From positions 248,001-312,000 of the forward strand of contig NZ_RXOE01000005.1 of NCBI RefSeq assembly GCF_003965815.1: 64,000 bases of DNA, read 5' to 3'. The stretch is from Variovorax gossypii. Its GTDB lineage: Bacteria; Pseudomonadota; Gammaproteobacteria; Burkholderiales; Burkholderiaceae_C. The position numbers were made by a program, and so were the translations under genes. This document shows positions 8,605 through 16,666 of the stretch, piece by piece. Below the pieces are notes generated by a model, which saw only the letters and a program-made list of their open reading frames with translations, did no database searches and was not told the origin of the DNA. Position 1 is the first letter of the stretch. Each line of letters begins with the position of its first letter.

Positions 8605-9230
8605 GCGCGCGTCGCACTGCCGCCGCTTGCGGCATAGCCGCCAAGGAAGACTTGCAGGGCTCGCTGCGCCGCCTCGCGCAGTTCCTTGCGGGTCATGGGC
8701 CCCTGGATGCCCAGCAGCCGCGGCTTGACGGTCTCCGAATCCAGCAGCGCCCTCAGGTGGTGTGCCGCCACCGTCGGGTCGGCCGTTCGCAGCCGGCCCT
8801 TGCGCATCTGCTGTTCAAGGAAACCGGCCATCGCGGTGAGCCCCTGCCTGGGACCGCCCTCGTAGAAGAGCCGCCCGATGTCGCTGCGACCGGACTCGGC
8901 AATCACCGCCCGCTGCGCCTCGATGACCTCCTGCGAGCAAACCACCGCCAGGACCTTCTCTCCGAAGCGCTGCAGCACCCGTTCGAGGTCGTCGTCCGCT
9001 TCCTGGCCCAGTGCCTCGAAGATCGGATCGAAGTGGCTCTTCGCCGAGCTGAGGATCACCGCGACGAACAACTCCTCCTTGGAAGGGAAGTAGCCATAGA
9101 GCGTTGCCCTCGAGCCGCCCACGCGCGCGGCGATCTCCACCATCGAGGCGCCCTCGAATCCCAACTCCCTGAAGACTTCCGATGCCACCTGGACGATGGC
9201 GTCGCGCTTCGCTTCGGTCTTTACCCGCAT
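8601..9230 (-). CDS. TetR/AcrR-family transcriptional regulator
   Basis: The 209-residue protein has an N-terminal TetR helix-turn-helix (about 8-55: AIVQVASEVFRELGFEGASM, then GGSRATLYGYFPSKEELF) and a helical ligand domain ending in an arginine-rich tail. It is coupled to the downstream MarR gene by a GTGA overlap. Divergently it faces a strong promoter and a small membrane protein (9446-9589). A short dyad ACAG-TT-CTGT lies on the predicted start site of that promoter, so repression of the divergent transcript is plausible. Confidence 0.9.
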   Translation of the reverse strand: MRVKTEAKRDAIVQVASEVFRELGFEGASMVEIAARVGGSRATLYGYFPSKEELFVAVILSSAKSHFDPIFEALGQEADDDLERVLQRFGEKVLAVVCSQEVIEAQRAVIAESGRSDIGRLFYEGGPRQGLTAMAGFLEQQMRKGRLRTADPTVAAHHLRALLDSETVKPRLLGIQGPMTRKELREAAQRALQVFLGGYAASGGSATRA

Positions 9231-9271
9231 ACCGTGCCCTGCTTATTTCTATACACGTCTGACCATTTTAA

Positions 9272-9315
9272 TTGACAGCTCGCCAGTGTCTGAATACATT
9301 TAAGTACAGTTCTGT
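9272..9315 (+). promoter_or_regulatory. Near-consensus sigma-70 promoter with overlapping dyad
   Basis: TTGACA (9272-9277), a 17-bp spacer and TACATT (9295-9300) form an almost ideal housekeeping promoter pointing away from the TetR gene. The dyad ACAGTTCTGT (9306-9315) covers the expected start point near 9307, a common place for a TetR-family operator. It would drive the small open frames at 9375 and 9446. No experimental support; the match is by eye. Confidence 0.6.
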
Positions 9316-9374
9316 CTATTTAAAATGCCGACGCGTCCCATATCGGCACTGCGTCTTTCCCCAGGAGAATCGCA

Positions 9375-9455
9375 ATGCGCTCCCCCTTTAGCCTACGGCC
9401 TGACCTTCGTCGCGGCCCTTGGCGAGTGTTGAAAAGGAGTCGAAGATGGCTCTGA
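9375..9455 (+). CDS. Possible 26-residue basic leader peptide
   Basis: An ATG seven bases after AGGAG (9363-9367) opens a 26-codon frame rich in arginine (LRPDLRRGPWRVLKRSRRWL). Its stop overlaps the first ten bases of the 47-codon frame starting at 9446. The good ribosome site, placement under a strong promoter and overlap suggest a leader peptide or translational coupling. No homologue is recognised and it may be non-functional. Confidence 0.35.
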   Translation: MRSPFSLRPDLRRGPWRVLKRSRRWL

Positions 9456-9589
9456 GGAAGAAATCGCCAAGCCCCTCGGGTCCGCCAAAATGGTGGGAGA
9501 CGATGGCGGGCGCGCCATTGGCCTATTTTTTGTTGCTGGCCGGATTGTTCGGCGTGCTCGTTCTGCTGAAAAGACTGTTTTCGATCTGA
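9446..9589 (+). CDS. Small single-span membrane protein (47 residues)
   Basis: AAGGAG (9434-9439) sits six bases before the ATG. The 47-residue product has a basic, proline-rich N terminus (RKKSPSPSGPPKWW), one hydrophobic helix (about residues 21-41, including LAYFLLLAGLFGVLVLL) and a basic C-terminal KR. This is a credible positively flanked inner-membrane span. It lies divergent to TetR behind a near-consensus promoter, a position often held by small efflux-related or stress proteins. I do not recognise a family. Too short for a standard ORF cutoff, so it may be unannotated elsewhere. Confidence 0.6.
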   Translation: MALRKKSPSPSGPPKWWETMAGAPLAYFLLLAGLFGVLVLLKRLFSI

Positions 9590-9707
9590 TAGCGGGATGG
9601 CTGGGCCCCTCACGATCTTGGGAAGGGCGCCCGTTAGTTGCGGCCAGCAGGAACTCCATCCGGGGGAACTTTTGATGTCTGCGGTTGCGCGTGCGGACCT
9701 TGTGCCC

Positions 9708-10673
9708 TCAATCCAGTTGCAGCTTGGTCTTCTGTGCGATGGTTCCCCACTTGGCGAAGTCCTCCCGGCTGCGACTCAGTGCATCCTGCGATGAGTTGGC
9801 TTCCACACGCAGGTCCATCTCCGCCAGCCGGCTCCGGATGGCGGTCGTCTGCAGGGCAGTACGGACGTCACGTTGGATCCTCTCCACGACGGGTGCAGGA
9901 AGACCGGCGGGCGCCATCAAGGTCTCGAAGAAGGTCGCGTCGAAGCCGGGATGGCCGCTCTCGGCCACCGTTGGCACGGCCGGCAGCAAGGCCGATCTTT
10001 CCTTGCCGGAAACGGCGATCGCGCGCAGCCGGCCGCTCTGGATGTGCGGCAGGACCACAGACGCGACGATGAAGCCGCAGTCCACGTTGCCGCCCATGAT
10101 GTCCAGCGCAGCCGGCCCGGGTCCCCGATAGGGGACGTGCGTGAGCTTGGTGCCGAGCGTCGATTGCAGCATCTCCATCGTCATGTGGCTGGGCGTTCCC
10201 GCCCCGCCCGATGCGTAGGTCCGCGAGGCCGGCAACTGCGAGAACTTCTGCAGCGACACGATCTCCGTGGCCGGATTGCAGACAAGCACCTGGTTGAAGC
10301 TCGCGAAATAGGTGACGGGCTTGAGCGATGTCCGAAGGTCGAAACCCAGCCTCTTGTAGAGGTGCGGATTGATGGTGAGCACGGTGTCTGGCCCGACCAG
10401 CAAGGTGTGCTCGTCCTTGGATTGGGCGACCTCTCCGGCAGCGAGGTTCCCGCCTGCGCCGGGCTTGTTCTCGACGATCACCGGCTGGCTCCATACGGTT
10501 TGAAGTGCGGGCTGGATCAACCGGGCGATGACGTCGCCCGGGGTGCCGGGCGGAAACGAAGCGACCAGGCGCACCGGCTTGGTGGGCCAGTTCTGCGCGA
10601 TGGCCAGGTGAGGCATCGCCCAGAGCATGGCGATGAGCGAGAGCCAACGAAACGGGGAGGGGAGATTCTTCAT
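9708..10673 (-). CDS. Bug/TctC-family periplasmic solute-binding receptor
   Basis: This 321-residue receptor has a signal peptide ending HLAIAQNWP, then KPVRLVASFPPGTPGDVIAR, VENKPGAGGNLAAGEVAQ, HVPYRGPGPAALDIMGGNVD and AVPTVAESGHPGFDATFF, all typical Bug blocks. It is the last gene of the benzoylformate decarboxylase operon, 18 bp after the FAD hydroxylase. It is the second Bug receptor in that operon, suggesting uptake of two related aromatic acids or a sensing role for one of them. No membrane TctAB is nearby. Confidence 0.92.
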   Translation of the reverse strand: MKNLPSPFRWLSLIAMLWAMPHLAIAQNWPTKPVRLVASFPPGTPGDVIARLIQPALQTVWSQPVIVENKPGAGGNLAAGEVAQSKDEHTLLVGPDTVLTINPHLYKRLGFDLRTSLKPVTYFASFNQVLVCNPATEIVSLQKFSQLPASRTYASGGAGTPSHMTMEMLQSTLGTKLTHVPYRGPGPAALDIMGGNVDCGFIVASVVLPHIQSGRLRAIAVSGKERSALLPAVPTVAESGHPGFDATFFETLMAPAGLPAPVVERIQRDVRTALQTTAIRSRLAEMDLRVEANSSQDALSRSREDFAKWGTIAQKTKLQLD

Positions 10674-10691
10674 CTTCTGTCTTGCTTTCTG

Positions 10692-12416
10692 TCAGTCTGT
10701 CGTTGCTAGCTGCTCGCCGGCATTTGCCAGGTAGCCTGTGGCGCGCGAGAGAACATCCGCCGCACCGTGCGTCGTCGCGCCACGCCAGGCCACGATCTGG
10801 TCGGGGCGGATGAGTGCGAGCGGTGCTTCATAAAGCGCGTGCACCGAAGGCTGTGCCACGTGCACGACGCGAAGGTCGATCGCGAGAGTCCGCGCGGCGT
10901 CCTCGAACTCCGAAGTGGAGGGAGGATTCGGACCGAGCGCCAGCAGGGTCCACTCGATGTGGAACAGATCGAACAGCGAGCGTCCGTCATCGAGCCAAGC
11001 GTGCGGGGGACGGCCGCCGGGGCTTGCGGTGGGCGTGTAGCTGTTGGGTTCGTCGGGGGGCAGGGCGGTGCCGTCGTGCGCGATGATCGGCGAGGTGTCG
11101 TAGCGCCCCCCGAACGTCACCCCAGGGATGTTGAATTCCAGCCTTGCATGCTCATTGAAGTGATGTCTTGCGCGCTCGCGCTCGGCATCACCTCCTGGCG
11201 AGTCCTCCTCCAACTCGGCGCCCGCCTGGAAGAGTCCCACCGAGTCCGCGAATCGCATGGCGTAGCCGGTGTTGCGTTCGGCCAAGGGTCTGCGTTCGGC
11301 TTCGTAGCTCTCCAGCAGGGAAAGCGGTGCCTGCCCACGCACCACGCTCGCCAGTTTCCAGGCCAGGTTCACGGCATCCTCGACCGCGGTGTTGTAGCCC
11401 AGTCCGCCGGTGGGCGTGAACAGGTGGGCGGCATCTCCTGCGATGAAGACACGTCCTTGCTGAAAACGGCGCGCCACCAGCGCGTGCCCGGCGAGCCAGG
11501 TGCCCATGGACAGGATCTCCATCGGAACCTCGGCGCCGATGGCTTCGGCGAAGACGCGTCGCGCATCGGCTTCGCTCCACCCGTCGGCATCTTCCCCGGG
11601 TCGCAGCGCCGCATGGAACGCATATTCGGCCACGCCGTCCACCGAGGCCATGAAGGCGCGCCGCTGGTGATTGACCATCACGTACATCCAGGCCCTGGGA
11701 TGTCGCAGCACCGACAGAAGGCTCGGCGCGCGAAGGTAGATCGCGAACATCTTGCCGCCCATGAACTCGCGCTGGATGCCGGTCACGCCACCCCAGTCGA
11801 TGCCCAGTTGCTGTCGCACGAAGCTGCGCGCCCCGTCGGCGCCAACCAGGAACTTCGCGACCACGTGCTGGAGTGCGCCGCCCGCGGTCGGCTGCACGGT
11901 GGCGCGAACCGACTCGCCTTCGTCGCTGAAGCTTTCCAGCTTCCAGCCGTATCGCACGTCCGTCGACGGCCACCTCTGTGCATGGCGGCGCATGGTGGCT
12001 TCCACGAACTTCTGCGACACACGGTGCGGCAGCTCGGCAGCGCTCCATGAGCCCCTCATCGTCTTGACGTCGACGATGGCCTGCGCGGCCGTCGGCAGGC
12101 GGATGCGGGCCAGCTCGCGGTGTGCGAACCGGGTCAGGTAGGCGATGTCCGTCGGGTGGTTGGGCGGCAGGCCGAGCGCACGGATCTCCTGCGCGAAGCC
12201 CAGGCGCCTGAAGTGCTCCATCGTGCGCGCCTGCGTCGCGTTGGCCTGCGGATTGAACGCGGTGCCTGGTTTGGCGTCGACCACCATGCAGCGGATACCG
12301 CGTCGGCCGAGCTCGTTGGCGAGCATCAGCCCGCAGGGGCCGCCGCCCGCGACCAGGACGTCCGTCTCGATCACCGGTTGTCGTGTGCCTTCTTCAAGCC
12401 GAAGGGCGTCTGTCAC
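10692..12416 (-). CDS. FAD-dependent aromatic hydroxylase (PheA/TfdB/MhpA type)
   Basis: This 574-residue class A flavoprotein monooxygenase hydroxylates phenolic rings using NAD(P)H and O2. The FAD dinucleotide motif is near residue 24 (VAGGGPCGLMLANELGRRG), the DG motif is VGADGARSFVRQQLG, and the GD motif is FIAGDAAHLFTPTGGLGYNT followed by EDAVNLAWKLA. The C terminus is a thioredoxin-like extension as in phenol hydroxylases. The start is GTG with AAGGAG eight bases upstream. It sits between two Bug receptors, downstream of benzoylformate decarboxylase and aldehyde dehydrogenase, so it probably hydroxylates a hydroxylated benzoate or mandelate-derived acid. Substrate is inferred, not shown. 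Confidence 0.88.
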   Translation of the reverse strand: MTDALRLEEGTRQPVIETDVLVAGGGPCGLMLANELGRRGIRCMVVDAKPGTAFNPQANATQARTMEHFRRLGFAQEIRALGLPPNHPTDIAYLTRFAHRELARIRLPTAAQAIVDVKTMRGSWSAAELPHRVSQKFVEATMRRHAQRWPSTDVRYGWKLESFSDEGESVRATVQPTAGGALQHVVAKFLVGADGARSFVRQQLGIDWGGVTGIQREFMGGKMFAIYLRAPSLLSVLRHPRAWMYVMVNHQRRAFMASVDGVAEYAFHAALRPGEDADGWSEADARRVFAEAIGAEVPMEILSMGTWLAGHALVARRFQQGRVFIAGDAAHLFTPTGGLGYNTAVEDAVNLAWKLASVVRGQAPLSLLESYEAERRPLAERNTGYAMRFADSVGLFQAGAELEEDSPGGDAERERARHHFNEHARLEFNIPGVTFGGRYDTSPIIAHDGTALPPDEPNSYTPTASPGGRPPHAWLDDGRSLFDLFHIEWTLLALGPNPPSTSEFEDAARTLAIDLRVVHVAQPSVHALYEAPLALIRPDQIVAWRGATTHGAADVLSRATGYLANAGEQLATTD

Positions 12417-12468
12417 TGTCTGTTCTCCTTGGGTTCGAAAGAGGGCCGATGCATCGCGGATGGCCCCA

Positions 12469-13437
12469 TCAGTCCGCGCGGATGCCGCGCTCCTTGATCA
12501 CCGCGCCGAAGCGCTTGAAGTCGGCCACGCCCTTCTCGCCGAACGCGGCCGGCGTGAGCGGCTCTGGCACGTTGCCGAGGATCTCGATGCGCGAGCGCAC
12601 CGCAGGCGACTCGAGCGCGCGATTGACCTCCGCATTGATCCGCTTGATGACGGTCGGTGGGGTGCCGGCGGGGGCGTAGAGACCGAAGACGGCATCGGCA
12701 TCGAAGCCCTTGAGCCCGAGTTCGTCCAGGGTCGGCACGTCGGGCACGAGCGGCGAGCGCCTCAGGCTGGCCACCGCCAGCATGCGCAGCTTGCCCGTCT
12801 TGACATACTGGATCGCGATGCCGGGATCGAACAGGAAGTCGATCTGGCCGCCCAGCAGATCCGTCAGTGCCGGGGCCGCGCCCTTGTAGGGCACGTGCAC
12901 CGCGGATGTCCCGGTCTGGCCGGTCATCATCTCCGCGGCCAGATGTGGTGAGCTGCCGTTGCCCGGCGAGCCGAACGCGCGCTTGCCCGGGTTCGCCTTG
13001 AGGTCCGCGATCAGGTCCTTGAAGCTCTTCGCGGGGTTGTCGCTGCGAACCACCAGGTAGAACGGGACGCGCGCCACCGCGGCCACTGGAACCAGGTCCT
13101 TCGCCGGATCGAAAGGCATCCTGGCGTAGATGTGCGGATTGATCGACACCATCCCGCCGGAGCTCATCAGCAGCGTGTAGCCATCCGGTGCCGACTTGGC
13201 GACGAGTTCTCCGCCGAGGTTGCCGCCCGCGCCGCCCTTGTTGTCGATCACCACGGGTTGGCCCAGCGCCTGTTGCAGCGGTGCGCCGACCACGCGGGCA
13301 AGCTGGTCCGCGGCCCCGCCGGCCGCGAAGTTGACGACGATCTTGAGGGGCTGCTTCGGCCAGTCCTCGGCCTGCGAGATGGCACATGCGCACAGGCCGA
13401 GCGAGAGTGCCGCGACCTTCAGCAGGAGTTTCTTCAT
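12469..13437 (-). CDS. Bug/TctC-family periplasmic solute-binding receptor
   Basis: This 322-residue receptor starts at the ATG at 13437, with GGAGAA upstream, and has a signal peptide ending ACAISQAED. Family blocks are QPLKIVVNFAAGGAADQLAR, IDNKGGAGGNLGGELVAKS, HVPYKGAAPALTDLLGGQID and PDVPTLDELGLKGFDAD. An open frame extends upstream to 13542, but it lacks a ribosome site and would put the signal peptide inside the protein. It follows the aldehyde dehydrogenase gene by 25 bp in the same operon and probably captures the aromatic 2-oxo or hydroxy acid degraded there. Confidence 0.92.
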   Translation of the reverse strand: MKKLLLKVAALSLGLCACAISQAEDWPKQPLKIVVNFAAGGAADQLARVVGAPLQQALGQPVVIDNKGGAGGNLGGELVAKSAPDGYTLLMSSGGMVSINPHIYARMPFDPAKDLVPVAAVARVPFYLVVRSDNPAKSFKDLIADLKANPGKRAFGSPGNGSSPHLAAEMMTGQTGTSAVHVPYKGAAPALTDLLGGQIDFLFDPGIAIQYVKTGKLRMLAVASLRRSPLVPDVPTLDELGLKGFDADAVFGLYAPAGTPPTVIKRINAEVNRALESPAVRSRIEILGNVPEPLTPAAFGEKGVADFKRFGAVIKERGIRAD

Positions 13438-13462
13438 GGTTGTTGTTCTCCAGACCGGCTGC

Positions 13463-14914
13463 TCAGAACGGATAGTGGCGCTCGGTGGTCTGCACCGTGA
13501 TCCACCGCAGTTCGGTGAAGGCCTCGATGCCGGCGCGGCCACCGAAGCGGCCGTAGCCCGAGTCCTTCACCCCGCCAAAGGGCATCTGCGCTTCATCGTG
13601 CACGGTCGGGCCGTTCACGTGGCAGATGCCGGAGTCGATGCGGTTGGCCACCGCCCAGGCACGAGCGATGTCGCGCCCGAACACGGCGGCCGACAGCCCG
13701 TACGGGTTGTCGTTGGCCACCCGCACCGCTTCGTCGACGCCATCGACGCGCACCACCGGCTTCACCGGTCCGAAGCTTTCTTCGTGGTAGATGCGCATCT
13801 GCGGTGTCACATGGTCGAGCAGCGTCGCGGGCATCAGCGTGTTCTCGGCCTTGCCGCCGCACACGAGCTTCGCTCCCTTGGCGAGCGCGTCGTCGATCAA
13901 CGCATTGCAGCGCTCGACGGTGCTTGCGTCGACGACGGAACCCAGTACCACGACACCCTCGCGCGGATCGCCCAGCGGCAGCTTCGTCGCCTTGGCGGCC
14001 AGCCTGTCGACGAAGGCATCGGCGATGCGGCGGTCGACGACGATGCGTTCGGTGCTCATACAGATCTGGCCGCTGTTGGCGAAGGCACCGAAGGCGGCGC
14101 CGTTCACGGCGGCGTCGAGGTCGGCATCATCGAGCACCACCAGCGGCGCCTTGCCGCCCAGCTCCAGCACGGCGGGCTTGAGGTACTTCGCGCAGGTCTG
14201 CGCGATCAGCCGGCCGACACGGGTCGAGCCGGTGAAGTTCACCCGGCGCAACGCCGGGTGGGCCACGATCGCCTCGACCACTTCGGCCGCATCGGCCGGC
14301 GCGTTGGTCACGAAATTGACGACGCCCGGCGGGAAGCCCGCGTCCCGGAACGCCTCGACGATGAGCCCGTGGGTCGCAGGGCTGAGCTCCGAGCCCTTGA
14401 ACACCACGGTGTTGCCGCAGGCCAGCGGCGTGGCGATGGCGCGCACCCCGAGGATCACGGGTGCGTTCCACGGCGCGATGCCCAGCACCACGCCGGCCGG
14501 ACGGCGCACGCCCATGGCCAGGTTGCCGGGAATGTCGGAGGGAATGACCTCGCCGCCGATCTGGGTGGTGATGCCGGCGGCCTCCTGCAGCATGCCCGCC
14601 GCCAGGTGCACGTTGAAGCCGGCCCAGGGGGCTGCGGCACCTGTTTCCGAGGCCATCGCAGCGCTCAACGCCTGCGCCTTGGCCTCGAGGGCGTGCGCCG
14701 CCTTCAGCAGCAATGCGCGGCGCTCGCCGGGGCCGGTTTGGGACCAGGCAGGGAAGGCCGCGGCGGCGGCCTCGACCGCCGCCACTGCATCGGCCGCCGT
14801 GGCGGCCGGTGCAGTGGTCGCGATCGTGCCGTCGAGTGGATTGCGGCGCTCGAAGGTGGCGCCGTGGCTGGCCCGGCGGGCCTCGCCGTTGATCAACATG
14901 GATATCGTGCCCAT
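13463..14914 (-). CDS. NAD(P)-dependent aldehyde dehydrogenase, probably benzaldehyde type
   Basis: This 483-residue enzyme belongs to the aldehyde dehydrogenase superfamily. The Asn-bearing GIAPWNAPVILG, the FTGSTRVGR NAD loop, the general base Glu in LELGGKAPL, the nucleophile Cys in NSGQICMSTERI, and ESFGPV are all present. The length and PWNAP context resemble vanillin, salicylaldehyde and benzaldehyde dehydrogenases. Directly upstream is benzoylformate decarboxylase, whose product is benzaldehyde, so oxidation of benzaldehyde (or a ring-substituted form) to benzoate is the natural role. The start has TAGGAG upstream. Confidence 0.85.
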   Translation of the reverse strand: MGTISMLINGEARRASHGATFERRNPLDGTIATTAPAATAADAVAAVEAAAAAFPAWSQTGPGERRALLLKAAHALEAKAQALSAAMASETGAAAPWAGFNVHLAAGMLQEAAGITTQIGGEVIPSDIPGNLAMGVRRPAGVVLGIAPWNAPVILGVRAIATPLACGNTVVFKGSELSPATHGLIVEAFRDAGFPPGVVNFVTNAPADAAEVVEAIVAHPALRRVNFTGSTRVGRLIAQTCAKYLKPAVLELGGKAPLVVLDDADLDAAVNGAAFGAFANSGQICMSTERIVVDRRIADAFVDRLAAKATKLPLGDPREGVVVLGSVVDASTVERCNALIDDALAKGAKLVCGGKAENTLMPATLLDHVTPQMRIYHEESFGPVKPVVRVDGVDEAVRVANDNPYGLSAAVFGRDIARAWAVANRIDSGICHVNGPTVHDEAQMPFGGVKDSGYGRFGGRAGIEAFTELRWITVQTTERHYPF

Positions 14915-14960
14915 GGCTTGTTGTCTCCTAGGAAGTTATGGAAGAAAAAAGTCGGTGGAC

Positions 14961-16589
14961 TCAGGCCACCTCGACCTCGACGAGCACGGGCCGGGTCGCC
15001 TGCAGTGCTTGCGAGAGCGCCGGTCGCAGCTGCTCGGCGCGCTCGACGCGCAGGCCCCGCATGCCCTGGGCGGCCGCGAGTGCCACGAAATCCAGGTCGG
15101 GCAGCTCGGTGCCTGGCACCTGCTCACCCGGGCGGTAGCCGAAGATCCGGGCGAACTCGTGCAGCGCCGCGTAGCGCCGGTTCTTCAGGATCACGATCGC
15201 CACCGGCAGGGCCATCTGCGCGGCACTCCACAGGGCCTGAATCGCATACATCGCGGAGCCGTCGCCGATCAGGCCGATGACTTTCGCGCCCGGCCTGCCC
15301 ATCGCTACGCCCACAGCTGCGGGGAGGCCGTAGCCCAGGCCGCCGCTGCACATCGTGTAGAAGGTCTGCGACTCGAAGATAGGGAGGTGGTCGTGCATGA
15401 CGGGCCGCGCACTCGGTGCCTCCTCGACCACGATGCTGTCGCGCGCACGCAGGTCGTTCAGCGTCTGCAGCACCCACGCGACCGGAAGCCGCTCGCCCGG
15501 GGCGGGGTCGGCCACGCGTGGCGGCCTCGCGCGGCGCGGCGGCATCACCCGCCGTGGCGGCGCACTCAGCGTGAGCAGGTCCAGCAATCCGAGGCGAATG
15601 CTGCTGACGACGGAAGTCCCCGTTGGAGCCCGTGCCGCGACCTGCGGGTCGTCGGTCAGTTGCACCAGCTGCGTGCCCTCCGGCAGATGGGGGCCGTGGC
15701 CCTCGACGTGGTAGGTGAAGGCCGGCGCGCCGACAGCGAAGACCACGTCGTGCCCGACAAGCCGCTCGACGATGCGCTCGCGCATGGGCGGCAGGAAGCC
15801 TGCCCACAGCGGATGGTCCTCCGGGAAGCTGCAGCGGCCCGACATCGGTGCGACATAGACGCGCCCGTTGTGACGCTCGGCCAACTGCACGACCTCGTTC
15901 CAGGCACCGTCGCGGTCGACCGCCGCGCCCACAACGAAGGCCGGCGCACGGGCGCCATCGAGTGCGGCTGCCACCCGCGCGAGCAGGTCTGGATCGGCGC
16001 GCAGATGGCGGCTGACTTCGCGGGCGTCGACCGGCAGGGTCTGCACGCCCCAGTCGTCCGATGGAATCGACACCAGCACGGGGCCGCGCGGCGGCGTCAT
16101 CGCGATGTAATAGGCACGCGCGATGGCCAGGGGCACGTCCTCGGCGCGTGCCGGCTCGACGCTCCATTTCACGTACGGCCTCGGCAGTTCGGGAGCCTGC
16201 GTGGACCCGAGGAAGGGCTCGAAGGGGAGGATCGAACGCGCCTGCTGGCCCGCGGTGATGACCAGCGGCGTCTGGTTGCGATGGGCCGTGAAGATGTTGC
16301 CCATCGCGTGACCGACGCCGGCTGCCGAATGAAGATTGACGAATGCGGCGTTGTGCGTCGCCTGCGCGTAGCCGTCGGCCATGCCGACGACCACGCACTC
16401 CTGCAGTCCGAGCACGTAGCGGAAGTCGTCCGGGAAGTCCATGAACAGCGGCAGCTCCGTCGAGCCTGGGTTGCCGAAGACGGTGGTCATGCCGAACGCG
16501 CGAAGCAGCCCGAAAACTGCCTCCCGCACCGACACAGTGCCATTCGCCGTCGCTGTCTTCATCGAGTGGAACTCGACGCGTCGATTCAT
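14961..16589 (-). CDS. mdlC: Benzoylformate decarboxylase (ThDP enzyme)
   Basis: This enzyme decarboxylates benzoylformate (phenylglyoxylate) to benzaldehyde in the mandelate pathway. The 542-residue protein keeps the known active-site set of the Pseudomonas putida enzyme: Ser43 in FGNPGSTELP, Glu64 in LQECVVVG, His87 in NLHSAAGVGHAMG and His294 in GAPAFTYH. The ThDP motif begins GLIGDGSAMY, but the usual NNGTYGAL is KNRRYAAL, so substrate shape or cofactor contacts may differ. The ATG at 16589 has AAGGAGCA upstream; the frame also opens at 16643. It is the first gene of an operon with aldehyde dehydrogenase, two Bug receptors and an FAD hydroxylase, and is divergent from a LysR gene. Confidence 0.85.
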   Translation of the reverse strand: MNRRVEFHSMKTATANGTVSVREAVFGLLRAFGMTTVFGNPGSTELPLFMDFPDDFRYVLGLQECVVVGMADGYAQATHNAAFVNLHSAAGVGHAMGNIFTAHRNQTPLVITAGQQARSILPFEPFLGSTQAPELPRPYVKWSVEPARAEDVPLAIARAYYIAMTPPRGPVLVSIPSDDWGVQTLPVDAREVSRHLRADPDLLARVAAALDGARAPAFVVGAAVDRDGAWNEVVQLAERHNGRVYVAPMSGRCSFPEDHPLWAGFLPPMRERIVERLVGHDVVFAVGAPAFTYHVEGHGPHLPEGTQLVQLTDDPQVAARAPTGTSVVSSIRLGLLDLLTLSAPPRRVMPPRRARPPRVADPAPGERLPVAWVLQTLNDLRARDSIVVEEAPSARPVMHDHLPIFESQTFYTMCSGGLGYGLPAAVGVAMGRPGAKVIGLIGDGSAMYAIQALWSAAQMALPVAIVILKNRRYAALHEFARIFGYRPGEQVPGTELPDLDFVALAAAQGMRGLRVERAEQLRPALSQALQATRPVLVEVEVA

Positions 16590-16635
16590 TGCTGCTCCTT
16601 GGTTGGTTGAGGGCAGTGTCACGAGCGGCGTCGTA

Positions 16636-16665
16636 TTCATCAATACAATGAACTGACTAAGTCAG
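16636..16665 (+). promoter_or_regulatory. Two adjacent palindromes between mdlC-like and lysR genes
   Basis: TTCAT-N7-ATGAA (16636-16652) is followed immediately by CTGACT-A-AGTCAG (16653-16665), a perfect 13-bp palindrome ending one base before the lysR start codon. The divergent gap is only 77 bp, so a LysR protein bound here could control both directions. These are the only strong dyads in the gap. Binding by the adjacent LysR protein is inferred. Confidence 0.6.
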
Positions 16666-16666
16666 A

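Noticed and set aside
13196..16610. Long plus-strand frames opposite the aldehyde dehydrogenase and decarboxylase genes
   Set aside because: They are antisense shadows of two clearly identified genes, His/Arg-rich with no family motifs, a common effect of high GC.
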